NCBI RefSeq assembly: GCF_016704835.1
Contig: NZ_JADIZJ010000021.1
Coordinates: 186,001 to 250,000, forward strand
DNA from: Sphingopyxis sp.
GTDB lineage: Bacteria; Pseudomonadota; Alphaproteobacteria; Sphingomonadales; Sphingomonadaceae
Direction of reading: 5' to 3'
Length of the DNA stretch: 64,000 bases
This document shows, one piece after another, positions 39,763 through 50,232 of this stretch. The notes beneath the pieces are model-generated. The model saw only the letters and a list, made by a program, of their open reading frames with translations. It ran no database searches and was not told the origin of the DNA. Each line of letters begins with the position of its first letter. Within the stretch, counting starts at the first letter, position 1. The position numbers and the translations under genes are program-made.

Positions 39763-41063
39763 ATGAACAAGGACCTGACTCCCAAGGCGATCGTCGCTGC
39801 CCTCGACACGCACATCATCGGCCAGGACGCGGCGAAACGCGCGGTCGCCGTCGCACTGCGCAACCGCTGGCGCCGCCAGCAGCTGTCCGCCGACCTGCGC
39901 GACGAGGTGACGCCGAAGAACATCCTGATGATCGGCCCCACCGGCTGCGGCAAGACCGAGATTTCGCGGCGCCTGGCCAAGCTCGCCGATGCGCCGTTCA
40001 TCAAGGTCGAGGCGACCAAATTCACCGAGGTCGGCTATGTCGGCCGCGATGTCGAGCAGATCGTGCGCGATCTGGTTGAGGAGGCGGTGCGGCTGGAAAG
40101 GATCGCCGCCGCGAAGCCGTGCGCGCCGCCGCCGAGGAGGCCGCGATGGAACGCCTGCTCGATGCGCTGACCGGCAAGGGCGCTAGCGAGGCGACGCGCC
40201 AGAGCTTTCGTCAGCGCATTCGTGAAGGCCATCTCAACGATAGCGAGGTCGAAATCGAGGTAGCCGACGCGCCGTCAATGCCCTTTGAACTGCCCGGCCA
40301 GCCTGGCCAAATGGGCATGATCAACCTGTCCGACATGCTCGGTAAGGCAATGGGCGGCGCGCCCAAGAAGCGCCGCAAGCTCAAGGTCATCGAAGCCGCG
40401 ACGCGGCTGATCGAGGAAGAACAGGACAAACGGCTCGATCAGGATGACGTCGCCCGCATCGCGCTCGCCGATGCCGAAGCCAATGGCATCGTCTTCCTTG
40501 ACGAAATCGACAAGATCGCGGTGAGCGATGTGCGCGGCGGATCGGTCAGCCGCGAAGGCGTGCAGCGCGACCTGCTGCCGCTGATCGAAGGCACCACCGT
40601 CGCGACCAAATATGGCCCGATGAAAACCGACCACATCCTGTTCATCGCCTCGGGCGCTTTTCATGTCGCCAAGCCGAGCGACCTGCTGCCCGAATTGCAG
40701 GGGCGCCTCCCGATCCGCGTCGAGTTGAGCGCGCTGACCGAAAGCGATTTCGTGCGCATCCTCAGCGAGACAAAGGCGGGCCTTCCCGAACAATATTCGG
40801 CGCTGCTCGGCACCGAGGGTGTCAGCTTGTCATTCACCGATGATGCGATTGCTCGCGTCGCCAAACTCGCAGCCGAGGTGAACGAACGCGTCGAAAATAT
40901 CGGCGCGCGGCGCTTGCAGACGATCATGGAAAAGCTGGTCGAAGAGGTCAGTTTCGGCGCCGAAGACATGTCGGGTACCACCCTCGCCATCGATGCCGCC
41001 TATGTCGAGCGCCAGCTGTCAGAGATTGTCGGTGATGCCGACCTCAGCAAATATGTGCTCTGA
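39763..41063 (+). pseudogene. hslU: ATP-dependent protease ATPase subunit HslU, one frameshift
   Basis: HslU unfolds substrates for HslV. The first part has THIIGQDAAKRAVAVALRNRWRR, Walker A (GPTGCGKTE, about residues 57-65) and the GYVG pore motif. The second part has Walker B (IVFLDEIDKIA), sensor 1/2 regions and the C-terminal SKYVL that inserts into HslV. Between them the frame breaks at about 40100: one G is missing from an AAAGG run, and restoring it gives VRLERDRRREAVRAAAEEAAMERLL and exactly 433 residues. Since HslU is conserved and its partner is intact, I regard this as a probable sequence error. Confidence 0.92.
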
Positions 41064-41206
41064 ACGCCTCTCGTTCCGACGGGCTTAAATCATACTCTTT
41101 TCAGCCGGTCGTTTGCCGAACTTCATTTGACTTTTTCGGCGTGACAATGCGATGAACGGTGCGACACGGTCGACACGGGTTGCAACCGACCGGCGCGGAG
41201 ACAGTA

Positions 41207-42073
41207 ATGACAGACGAGGACGTCGCCCCGGAGCAGGGCGAGCTGGCGATTACGCGCACCGGCGATCGGCTTCGGCTGGCGCGGGAAGCCGCGGGATTGT
41301 CGCTTGCTGACGTGGCGACGCGGACGCGGATCACCCAGCGTCACCTTTCCGCGATTGAAAAGTCTGATTTCTCGGAACTTCCGGGCCGAACCTATGTCAC
41401 CGGCTTTGCCCGCGCCTATGCCCGTGCGGTCGATCTTCCCGAAGCCGAAGTTGGCGCCGCGGTGCGCCGTGAACTCGAAGAAGACGCTTATGGCGCGCGG
41501 CCGCTTTACGAAGCTTATGAACCCACCGATCCGGCGCGGCTGCCGACTGCCCGGATGACGTGGACGCTGGTCATCATCGCCTTGCTCCTCGCATCGGCTT
41601 ACGGCGTGTGGCGTTTCCTGTCGGTCGAGCCGGGCGAAGCGCTGGTCGCCGCGCAGAACCGCGCCGCCGATGCCTCCGAAGCACCGCAGAGCGACGCCGC
41701 GGCGCCGCCGACGACCAAGGCCGGCACCGCTCAGTCGGCCATCGCCGCCAATGCACCGGTGGTGCTAACAGGCATTTCCGAGGTGTGGATCGGCTTCGAC
41801 GACGCGGCGGGCAAGACCGAAAATTGGCGCACCCTCGACCCGGGCGAAACCTATCAGGTGCCGCCCGAATATATCAATCAATTCACGCTGCGCACCAGCA
41901 TTCCGCAGGCACTGAAAGTCACGGTCGGTGGCCGCGACGTCGGGGCGATCGGCCCCGCCGATACGCTGGTCAAAGGCGTTTCGCTCAAGCCTGCCGATCT
42001 GGTGGCCAGGGCCGAAGGTAATGGTGCACCCAGCGCTGCGGCGCCTGCGGCACGCCCGCTTCCCAAGGGCTGA
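41207..42073 (+). CDS. RodZ-like helix-turn-helix membrane protein
   Basis: A 288-residue cell-shape-type protein. The N-terminal HTH_25 domain (RLRLAREAAGLSLADVATRTRITQRHLSAIEKSDFSELPGRTYVTGFARAYAR) is cytoplasmic. A single transmembrane helix follows at about residues 125-142 (TWTLVIIALLLASAYGVW), then an Ala/Pro-rich linker, and a C-terminal DUF4115 domain (VWIGFDDAAGKTENWRTLDPGETYQVPPEY). In other bacteria RodZ links MreB to the membrane. GGAG six bases upstream supports the ATG at 41207. It precedes cpoB, tilS and ftsH as in related genomes. Confidence 0.88.
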   Translation: MTDEDVAPEQGELAITRTGDRLRLAREAAGLSLADVATRTRITQRHLSAIEKSDFSELPGRTYVTGFARAYARAVDLPEAEVGAAVRRELEEDAYGARPLYEAYEPTDPARLPTARMTWTLVIIALLLASAYGVWRFLSVEPGEALVAAQNRAADASEAPQSDAAAPPTTKAGTAQSAIAANAPVVLTGISEVWIGFDDAAGKTENWRTLDPGETYQVPPEYINQFTLRTSIPQALKVTVGGRDVGAIGPADTLVKGVSLKPADLVARAEGNGAPSAAAPAARPLPKG

Positions 42074-42187
42074 AACGGCTATGTTTTGGGCCGGCACGAA
42101 CGGCAGTGCACCGAATTGGGTTTGCGCTGCCGCACTCTGCGGCGTTATGAACGACAGAATGGTTAATTGGTGGGGGCCGAACGGCAG

Positions 42188-43132
42188 ATGAAGATGCGTC
42201 AGATCACTTTCCTTGGAGCCGCAACGATTGCGCTGGCGGCGACCATGCCCGCTCCCGCTCAAGAGGGCGCGATCGACAAGCGGGTCGAACGGCTCGAAAA
42301 GGAAATGCGGGCGGTCCAGCGCTCGGTGTTCCCCGGCGGCAGCCCGACCTTTTTTGAAGGCGAGATTGCACCTGACAACACGCCCGGCGAACGCGCGCGC
42401 AGCAACGCCCCGGTGATCGACCTGACCGCGCGCGTCGATGCATTGGAAAGCCAGCTCCAGACGCTGACCGGTCAGACCGAACAAAACGCTTTTCAGCTAC
42501 GCGAGCTTGAAAAGCAGTTCACCGCGTACAAGACCGAGATGGACAATCGCTTCGCCGATCCTGCGGCCACCGCGACCCCGGCCAGCCTCGCGCCTGCGCC
42601 AGCGGTGAAGCCCCCTGCGGCATCATCGACGGTTGCGGCCGCGCCCGCGAAAAAACCACCCGCGGCTGCGGCCAAACCTGCGACTACCACGCCGAACGCA
42701 GCGCGGCTCGCCCTGGTCAAACAGGTCGAGATTCCGGCGACCGGCAATGAAACCAAAGACGCCTATGACTATGGCTATCGGCTGTGGGAAGCGAAGCTCT
42801 ACCCCGAGGCGCAGGTGCAGTTGAAACAGGTCGTTACCAAATGGCCGACCAGCAGTCAGGCCAGCTTTGCCCAGAACCTGCTCGGCCGCGCCTATCTTGA
42901 CGAGGGCAAGCCCAGCCTGGCCGCCGTGGCTTTCTACAATAATTACAAGGACCGCCCCAGCGGCGCACGCGCGCCGCACAGCCTGATGTACATGGGGGTC
43001 GCGCTCGACAAGCTGGGCCGCAAGGCCGACGCCTGCAAGGCGTTCCGCGAACTCGAAGAAGTCTATGGTGACAAGGCCCCGCAGGATGTCCGAACCGATG
43101 CAGCCGCCGCCAAAACAAAAGCAGGTTGCTGA
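42188..43132 (+). CDS. cpoB: CpoB/YbgF-type periplasmic TPR protein of the Tol-Pal system
   Basis: A 314-residue secreted protein. A signal peptide ends near PAPAQ. A coiled-coil helix follows (IDKRVERLEKEMRAVQR and VDALESQLQTLTGQTEQNAFQLRELEKQFTAYKTEM), then an Ala/Pro-rich linker and C-terminal TPR repeats from about residue 185 (DAYDYGYRLWEAKLYPEAQVQLKQVVTKWP). In E. coli CpoB coordinates cell-wall synthesis with Tol-Pal during division. The tol-pal genes are not in this window. tilS overlaps its 3' end. Confidence 0.9.
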   Translation: MKMRQITFLGAATIALAATMPAPAQEGAIDKRVERLEKEMRAVQRSVFPGGSPTFFEGEIAPDNTPGERARSNAPVIDLTARVDALESQLQTLTGQTEQNAFQLRELEKQFTAYKTEMDNRFADPAATATPASLAPAPAVKPPAASSTVAAAPAKKPPAAAAKPATTTPNAARLALVKQVEIPATGNETKDAYDYGYRLWEAKLYPEAQVQLKQVVTKWPTSSQASFAQNLLGRAYLDEGKPSLAAVAFYNNYKDRPSGARAPHSLMYMGVALDKLGRKADACKAFRELEEVYGDKAPQDVRTDAAAAKTKAGC

Positions 43133-44089
43133 CCGCGACAGTGCTGACCGGCTCGCGGGCGATCTTCGCGCGCTTGCGGGACCGAATGGCACCGCTTGCA
43201 CTATGGCGTCGCCGTCTCCGGCGGCCCTGACAGCATGGCATTGCTCTGGTTGATGGCGACGCTGCTGCCCGGACAGGTCTGGGCGGCGACGGTCGATCAT
43301 GGCCTGCGCAAAGGGTCCGACAAAGAAGCGCGCATGGTCGCCAGTTTTTGCATGCGCGAACATATCCCGCATTCGATCCTCCGTCCCGCCGTGCCGATCA
43401 AAGGCTCGCTGCAGGCCGCCGCGCGTGCCGAGCGCTACCATCTGCTCGAGCAGTGGCGCGGCGCCAATGCACTCAACCATATCCTCACCGCACATCATGC
43501 TGACGATCAGCTCGAAACGATCGTCATGCGCCTAAACCGCAGCAGCGGCGTCGGCGGCTTGTCCGCGATTCGCTCACGCAACGGCGTCGTCATGCGGCCG
43601 TTCCTGCACTGGCGGCACAGCGATCTGGTCGGTCTGGCGCTCGAGAATGATCTGCCGTTTGTCGATGATCCGTCGAACAGCAACAATCGTTTCGATCGCG
43701 CCCGCTTGCGGCAGGCGCTGAAGTCACAGACGATCCTCGACCCCGCCGCCGCGGCCCGATCGGCCGGCTGGCTCGCCGAGGCCGACGAGGCGCTCGACTG
43801 GGCGGTCGAGCGCCTCGTCGCATCCTGGCCCGACGCGTCCGACATCGCCGTGATCCGCAACGAATCCTATCCGCCCGAGATGTTCCGCCGCATTGTGGCA
43901 TTGCGCCTGCGCGCCAACACCCCGCAACTGGCGGTTCGCGGCGCTTCGCTCGACGGCGTCATCGCGGCGATGCAAAAAGGCAAGCGCGCAATGGTCGGCG
44001 CATTGCTGATCGACCCCGTTCGCGGCCTTGAGGGGACGATTTGGCGCATTTCTGCTGCGCCGCGACGGAAACTGCCCAAAAAGGCCTGA
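43086..44089 (+). pseudogene. tilS: tRNA(Ile)-lysidine synthetase, N-terminal frameshift
   Basis: TilS converts C34 of tRNA-Ile(CAU) to lysidine. The PP-loop motif SGGPDSMALLWLM is present at the junction, followed by DHGLRKGSDKEARMVASFC, TAHHADDQLETIVMRLNRSSG and NRFDRARLRQAL. The N-terminal helix (DSADRLAGDLRALAGPNGT) is in a different frame that starts at ATG 43086 or 43098 inside cpoB. One missing base between 43175 and 43200 joins them and gives 334 residues. Without this correction the gene could start only at TTG 43196, losing the helix before the PP-loop. It is essential in most bacteria, so real inactivation is unlikely. Confidence 0.85.
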
Positions 44090-44116
44090 TTGCCTCATTG
44101 TCATTTAACCTGATTA

Positions 44117-44151
44117 TCCTATCTTGTTGAGATAGGAGCGCGGCGCCGCGC
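44117..44151. promoter_or_regulatory. Two adjacent inverted repeats upstream of ftsH
   Basis: TCCTATCT and AGATAGGA form a perfect 8-base stem with a 5-base loop (44117-44137). It is followed at once by the perfect 14-base palindrome GCGCGGCGCCGCGC (44138-44151). Both lie in the 81-base gap between tilS and ftsH, and the second ends 19 bases before the ftsH start. No T run follows, so a normal terminator is unlikely. An operator or an mRNA structure controlling ftsH is possible. Confidence 0.6.
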
Positions 44152-44170
44152 CGATTAGGAAAGATTCCGC

Positions 44171-46117
<1,947 letters not shown>

Positions 46118-46154
46118 GGCTTGAATCTAGCGCGCTCGATTCAGGGGTTATTCA

Positions 46155-46565
46155 TTGGCTGACGGCAATTTGCGGCGCATGACATTCGGGAAACGCGCTC
46201 GCATCTTGCCTGTCTTGCTCACGGCGCCGTTGCTGTCCGCGATGGCGCCGGGTGACATGAGCGTCGCCGCCTTTCTGATGCGCGCCGATTCGCTCGCGCG
46301 GCTCGGCCCGCTCGCCTTGGCAACGCCGCAGGGCAATCAGCTGAAGGGCGAGGTCATCGCCGCGGGCAAACGCTACAAGGCGCGGATTGATGCCGATCGC
46401 CGCGCGGGCCGCAAAACCGCCAGCTGCCCGCCCGAATCGGGGACGCTGACCCCGGATCAATGGCTGGGCCACTTACGCTCCTACCCCGCACCGGTCCGCA
46501 CGAAGGTGAGCATCCACGCAGCATTCGATGCCCTGATGAAGAAACGCTACCCCTGTCCTGCCTGA
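46155..46565 (+). CDS. Small secreted protein of unknown function
   Basis: Up to 136 residues from TTG 46155, or 128 from the ATG at 46179; neither has a clear ribosome site. A hydrophobic stretch (LPVLLTAPLLSAMAPG) looks like a signal peptide. The mature part is helical and has two cysteines (SCPPES and a terminal YPC), so a disulfide is likely. The C-terminal pattern with two Cys and an ending FDALMKKRYPCPA faintly recalls Rap1a/Tai-type immunity proteins, but I would not name it so. It follows ftsH by 37 bases. Confidence 0.6.
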   Translation: MADGNLRRMTFGKRARILPVLLTAPLLSAMAPGDMSVAAFLMRADSLARLGPLALATPQGNQLKGEVIAAGKRYKARIDADRRAGRKTASCPPESGTLTPDQWLGHLRSYPAPVRTKVSIHAAFDALMKKRYPCPA

Positions 46566-46598
46566 TCCGCCATGGAGCGATCGACAAAGGAGACGGTG

Positions 46599-47084
46599 AT
46601 GATCCGTAAATCGTGGACCATGATGACGCTGGCGGCCGCTCTGGCAATGGGAACGCAACCCGCCGCGGCGCAGGGCACCGGCGTGCTGACGAACAAGGTC
46701 GAACTGGAAAAAGTCACTCCGGCGGTCGATGGGCGCGAGCGCGAGGCGATCTACACGACGCCCGATGTCGTTGTTCCCGGCGACCGGATCCGCCTGACGC
46801 TCACCTTCACCAACAACGGCGCAGCCCCCGCGGCGGGGGTCAATCTCACCAACCCGATTCCCGAGGCATTGGTCTTCGATGGCACGAGCGACACCGCGGG
46901 TTTCACCGTCTCCGTCGATGGCGGCAAGACGTTCGGCGCTCTTGAGGGGCTGAGAGTCGCGGTTGCCGACGCCGCGCCGCGGCCTGCTGCCGCGGCGGAT
47001 GTCACCCATGTGCGGTGGTTGTGGCCCGACGCCGTCGCCCCCGGTCAAAGCCGCGCAGTCGCCTTTTTCGGTCGCGTCCGGTGA
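46599..47084 (+). CDS. Secreted DUF11-type beta-sandwich protein
   Basis: A 161-residue secreted protein. AAAGGAG six bases upstream supports the ATG at 46599. The signal peptide ends at AAAQG. The body contains the DUF11-like sequence VVVPGDRIRLTLTFTNNGAAPAAGVNLTNPIPEALVFDGTSDTAGFTVSVDGGKTFG, a surface Ig-like fold often found in cell-wall or envelope proteins. The family gives no precise function. It is followed by the DUF3800 gene after 19 bases. Confidence 0.75.
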   Translation: MIRKSWTMMTLAAALAMGTQPAAAQGTGVLTNKVELEKVTPAVDGREREAIYTTPDVVVPGDRIRLTLTFTNNGAAPAAGVNLTNPIPEALVFDGTSDTAGFTVSVDGGKTFGALEGLRVAVADAAPRPAAAADVTHVRWLWPDAVAPGQSRAVAFFGRVR

Positions 47085-47103
47085 ATTTTGACGGCGGTGG
47101 TCG

Positions 47104-47709
47104 GTGACGATCTACTGTGACGAGTCGGGCGGGCTTAACGCGGGTGCGATGACCTTTGCCGCGGTGATGCTGACGCCGCAGACCGCCGCCGACATCCATG
47201 GCCGATTTCGCAGCGTCACCGGTCTTCGCGGCGAGCTCAAAGGCAGCCGGATCAGTTTGGTTGAACGCGCCTATCTCCTCGAACTGTTCGACCGTGCCGG
47301 TGGCCGCGCCTGGGTCGCGATAGCCAAGCGCGATACGCTCGCGCAAAATCCGGGCGGAACGCTGCCCAGCGATCTTTCACTCTATGCCGCGCTGCTTGAT
47401 CTGGCGATTGGTCGCTGGCTGCCTGAAACGGGCGGGGTCTGCACCGACGTGGTGATCGACGATGGCCGATACGATCCCGCAATTCTCGGACGCGTGCGCG
47501 CCGATATCCAGGCCGGTCTCGGCGGGTGGGGCAGCGCCTCACTCGCCGACAGCCATCGCAGCGACGGCGTCCAGATCGCCGACGTCGTCGCAAACAGCCT
47601 GTTCAACATCGCGACCGGCTCGCCGCGCGCGCACCGTATCCAGCGGATCGTAGAGCCGATGCTTGAATCCAAGGCAATCCGCGTCGCCGAGCTGGCTACA
47701 ATCGACTAA
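47104..47709 (+). CDS. DUF3800 family protein
   Basis: A 201-residue protein starting at GTG with IYCDESG, the N-terminal acidic motif of DUF3800. The conserved C-terminal part HRSDGVQIADVVANSLFNI contains the D-x-x-Q-x-A-D signature. The family has an RNase H-like fold with predicted metal-binding acidic residues and is found both in mobile elements and in chromosomes; its activity is not established as far as I know. It is close behind the DUF11 gene and may be co-transcribed. The 3' end meets the rpoZ terminator. Confidence 0.75.
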   Translation: MTIYCDESGGLNAGAMTFAAVMLTPQTAADIHGRFRSVTGLRGELKGSRISLVERAYLLELFDRAGGRAWVAIAKRDTLAQNPGGTLPSDLSLYAALLDLAIGRWLPETGGVCTDVVIDDGRYDPAILGRVRADIQAGLGGWGSASLADSHRSDGVQIADVVANSLFNIATGSPRAHRIQRIVEPMLESKAIRVAELATID

Positions 47710-47713
47710 AACG

Positions 47714-47745
47714 AAAAAAGGGGCCGCAGCTTCCCGCGACCCCTT
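47714..47745 (-). terminator. Intrinsic terminator of rpoZ
   Basis: On the minus strand AAGGGG-TCGC pairs with GCGG-CCCCTT around an 8-base loop, and six T residues follow. This is a typical Rho-independent terminator 20 bases after the rpoZ stop. On the plus strand the stem is not followed by T, so it does not terminate the DUF3800 transcript in the usual way. Confidence 0.8.
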
Positions 47746-47764
47746 CGTATCAGCTATCGCAAGC

Positions 47765-48109
47765 TTATTCGAAGTCGTTGCCACCACCTGCGGGGCTGCG
47801 CGGCGGCGCAGCGGCAGTCAGGCGAAGGGCTTCGGCCGAGCGGCTGATCGAGCTGATTTCATCAGGTGTATCGTCATCGTCGATGACAACCTTCTGCAGC
47901 GTCGTGATCAGCGTTTCTTTCAGATCCTTCGGACGCACGGTCTGTTCGGCGATTTCGCGCAGCGCCACGACGGGATTCTTGTCGCGGTCGCGGTCGACGG
48001 TCAGTTCCGAACCACCCGAAATCTCGCGTGCGCGGTGCGCGGAGAGCAGGACCAGGTCGAAACGGTTGGGAATCTTGTCGACGCAATCCTCGACGGTAAC
48101 GCGGGCCAT
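47765..48109 (-). CDS. rpoZ: RNA polymerase omega subunit
   Basis: Omega helps assemble RNA polymerase and, with beta', binds ppGpp. The 114-residue alphaproteobacterial form begins MARVTVEDCVDKIPNRFDLVLLSAHRAREISGG, with the conserved NRFDLVLLAAxRAR-type helix, and contains DKNPVVALREIAEQTV. The C-terminal extension is acidic then Pro/Gly-rich. A clear terminator follows. Transcription runs towards the DUF3800 gene. Confidence 0.95.
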   Translation of the reverse strand: MARVTVEDCVDKIPNRFDLVLLSAHRAREISGGSELTVDRDRDKNPVVALREIAEQTVRPKDLKETLITTLQKVVIDDDDTPDEISSISRSAEALRLTAAAPPRSPAGGGNDFE

Positions 48110-48245
48110 GTTGTTTCCTTAGAATATCGGAGAGACCAGCCTTTTTGGGGGCGTGGCGGCAAGCGCTGCGCGCTAGCAGGACGGCCCGTCCGTGTCAATC
48201 GAAGCGCTGCCCTTGCGGCCCTTGCGGCCCCCCGCCTATGAGCGG

Positions 48246-49445
48246 ATGATGACCGACGCACCCTGCCCCGCACGCGATCCCGCTACGCTGACTGCTGACG
48301 TCGCAGGCCATCGGCTGGAGGTTATCGTCGACGGCGACGAGCGCCTCGAACGCATCCTCGCCCTTCTGGGCGGTGCGATCCGCAGCATCGATATCATCAT
48401 GTATATTTTCAAGCATGATACCGCCGGGACGCGCGTGCTCGATGCGATGACCGCAGCCGCGCGGCGCGGCGTGCGGGTACGCGCGGTGATCGACAGTTTC
48501 GGCTCGTCCGACATCTCCGACGCCATCTTCACGCCGCTGCGCGAGGCCGGCGGCAGCGTGACCTTTTTCTCGCGGCGCTGGCGATCGAGCTACCTGATCC
48601 GCAATCACCAGAAAATGCTGCTGATCGATGACACGGTGGCGGTGACCGGTGGCTTCAACATCGCGGCCCCCTATCTCAACAGCCAAACCGAAACCTGCTG
48701 GTTTGACCTAGGCATCGTCGTGCGCGGCCCGTCGGTGGCGCGGATGGTCGCCTGGTTCGAAGAGATCCACGACTATACCCTGAACAACGACGGCAAATTG
48801 CTGATGCTCCGCCGTCTGATCCGCGAATGGCCAGTGGAAACGGGACCGGTATCCTGGCTCGTCGGCGGCCCCACCCAGCGGCTCTCACCCTGGGCACAGG
48901 CGGTGCGGACCGATTTGGTCGGTGCGCGCCAACTCGACATGGCGATGGCCTATTTTTCCCCCGGTCAAGGGATGCTGCGGCGACTTGGCCGCGTCGCGCG
49001 GCACGGCAGGGCGCGCTTCATCATGGCGGCGAAGTCCGACAACGCCGCGACGATTGAGGCTTCGCGACTGCTCTATGGTTATTTGCTGCGCAAAGGCGCG
49101 CAGGTGTGGGAATATGTCCCGTGCAAGCTGCACATGAAGCTGATCGTGATCGACGATGTCGTTTATATCGGCACTGCCAATTTCGACATGCGCAGCCTGT
49201 TCGTGAACGTCGAAGTGATGTTGCGCATTGCCGATGCCGGTTTTGCCCAGCAGATGCGAGGTTACATTGCGGCGCAGCAGGTGAACTGCGACGACATCAC
49301 TGCCGCCGAGCACAAGGCGCGCGGCGGATTTCTGACTAGGCTGCGTTGGGCGCTAGCGTGGTTTGTCGTTGCGGCCGCGGACTATACCGTTTCGCGGCGA
49401 CTCAATTTCGGCCTGAGTGAAACCGATCCCGACCTGGAGGTTTAG
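48246..49445 (+). CDS. Phospholipase D family protein, cardiolipin synthase-like
   Basis: A 399-residue protein with two HKD motifs: NHQKMLLIDDTVAVTGGFN at about residue 118 and LHMKLIVIDDVVYIGTANFD at about residue 298. Both His, Lys and Asp residues are present, so it should be active in phosphatidyl transfer. There is no N-terminal transmembrane pair as in E. coli ClsA, so it resembles the ClsB type. A C-terminal hydrophobic helix (LRWALAWFVVAAADYT) may bind the membrane. Start at ATG 48246 or 48249; an in-frame GTG further upstream is possible. It overlaps the convergent methyltransferase end by four bases. Confidence 0.88.
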   Translation: MMTDAPCPARDPATLTADVAGHRLEVIVDGDERLERILALLGGAIRSIDIIMYIFKHDTAGTRVLDAMTAAARRGVRVRAVIDSFGSSDISDAIFTPLREAGGSVTFFSRRWRSSYLIRNHQKMLLIDDTVAVTGGFNIAAPYLNSQTETCWFDLGIVVRGPSVARMVAWFEEIHDYTLNNDGKLLMLRRLIREWPVETGPVSWLVGGPTQRLSPWAQAVRTDLVGARQLDMAMAYFSPGQGMLRRLGRVARHGRARFIMAAKSDNAATIEASRLLYGYLLRKGAQVWEYVPCKLHMKLIVIDDVVYIGTANFDMRSLFVNVEVMLRIADAGFAQQMRGYIAAQQVNCDDITAAEHKARGGFLTRLRWALAWFVVAAADYTVSRRLNFGLSETDPDLEV

Positions 49446-50079
49446 TCTTTCCAGCCCCAGAACAGGAAGCAGGGCGGCACGTTGACCCATTCGAACGCAT
49501 TGTCGATGCGGGCAAAGTGCGGGGCGAGGAAATCCCGGGCACGGGCGCGGAACTGATAGACGAGAAACGCGCCGCCGGGGCGCAGTACCGGTGCGTTGCC
49601 GCCGCAATCGCCGGGCCGACACCGGCTGGCAATGTCGAAAACGGCAGGCCCGAGAGCACATAATCTGCCTTTTCAAAACCATGCGCCGCGATGATAGCCT
49701 CGACGTCCGACGCCGACCCGTGCACCGCAATAAAGCGGCTGTCGCGGATGTCTTCGCGCAGATAGTCAATGAAATCCTCGTTGGTGTCGATCGCGATCAG
49801 CGTCGCGTCGCCCGCCATGCGTTCGAGCACCGGGCGGCAAAAGGTACCGACCCCCGGGCCATATTCCACGAACAGCGTAGTGTTTTTCCAGTCGACCGGG
49901 CGCAACATGTGGCGGATCAGCGTCGGCGACGACGGCACGATCGACCCGACCATGACCGGATGTTTGATAAACCCACGGACGAACATGCCCCATGGTCCGA
50001 AAAAGCGTTTGAGCCCCACCCGCAGCCGACGGGCCAGTGGGGCTTTCTTTTCTTGGGCCTGCGCCCGCGGATTGGTCAT
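49442..50079 (-). pseudogene. SAM-dependent methyltransferase, PmtA-like, one frameshift
   Basis: The SAM motif is VEYGPGVGTF at about residue 65, with IDTNEDFIDYLREDI after it and SGLPFSTLP as the acceptor-loop (motif IV) region. It resembles bacterial phosphatidylethanolamine N-methyltransferases (PmtA) and the related rRNA adenine methylase fold. One G is missing near 49588; restoring it gives LRPGGAFLVYQFRARARDFL and a 212-residue protein ending in FLFWGWKD. The start is the ATG at 50079. The position next to a cardiolipin synthase-type gene fits a role in phospholipid synthesis. Confidence 0.8.
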
Positions 50080-50232
50080 GTTGGCTTTCGCGTTGTTGCG
50101 GTTGGCATTGGCGTGGCAAAATCGGGGCGATGGCGCAAGGAAAGAGTCTGTCTTGACTCTGGACAGCCCAGCGTTCGCGTGTAGTGACAAGCCGCATTGC
50201 GGATGGTGGGCGACGGAAAGGGGATTATCGGC

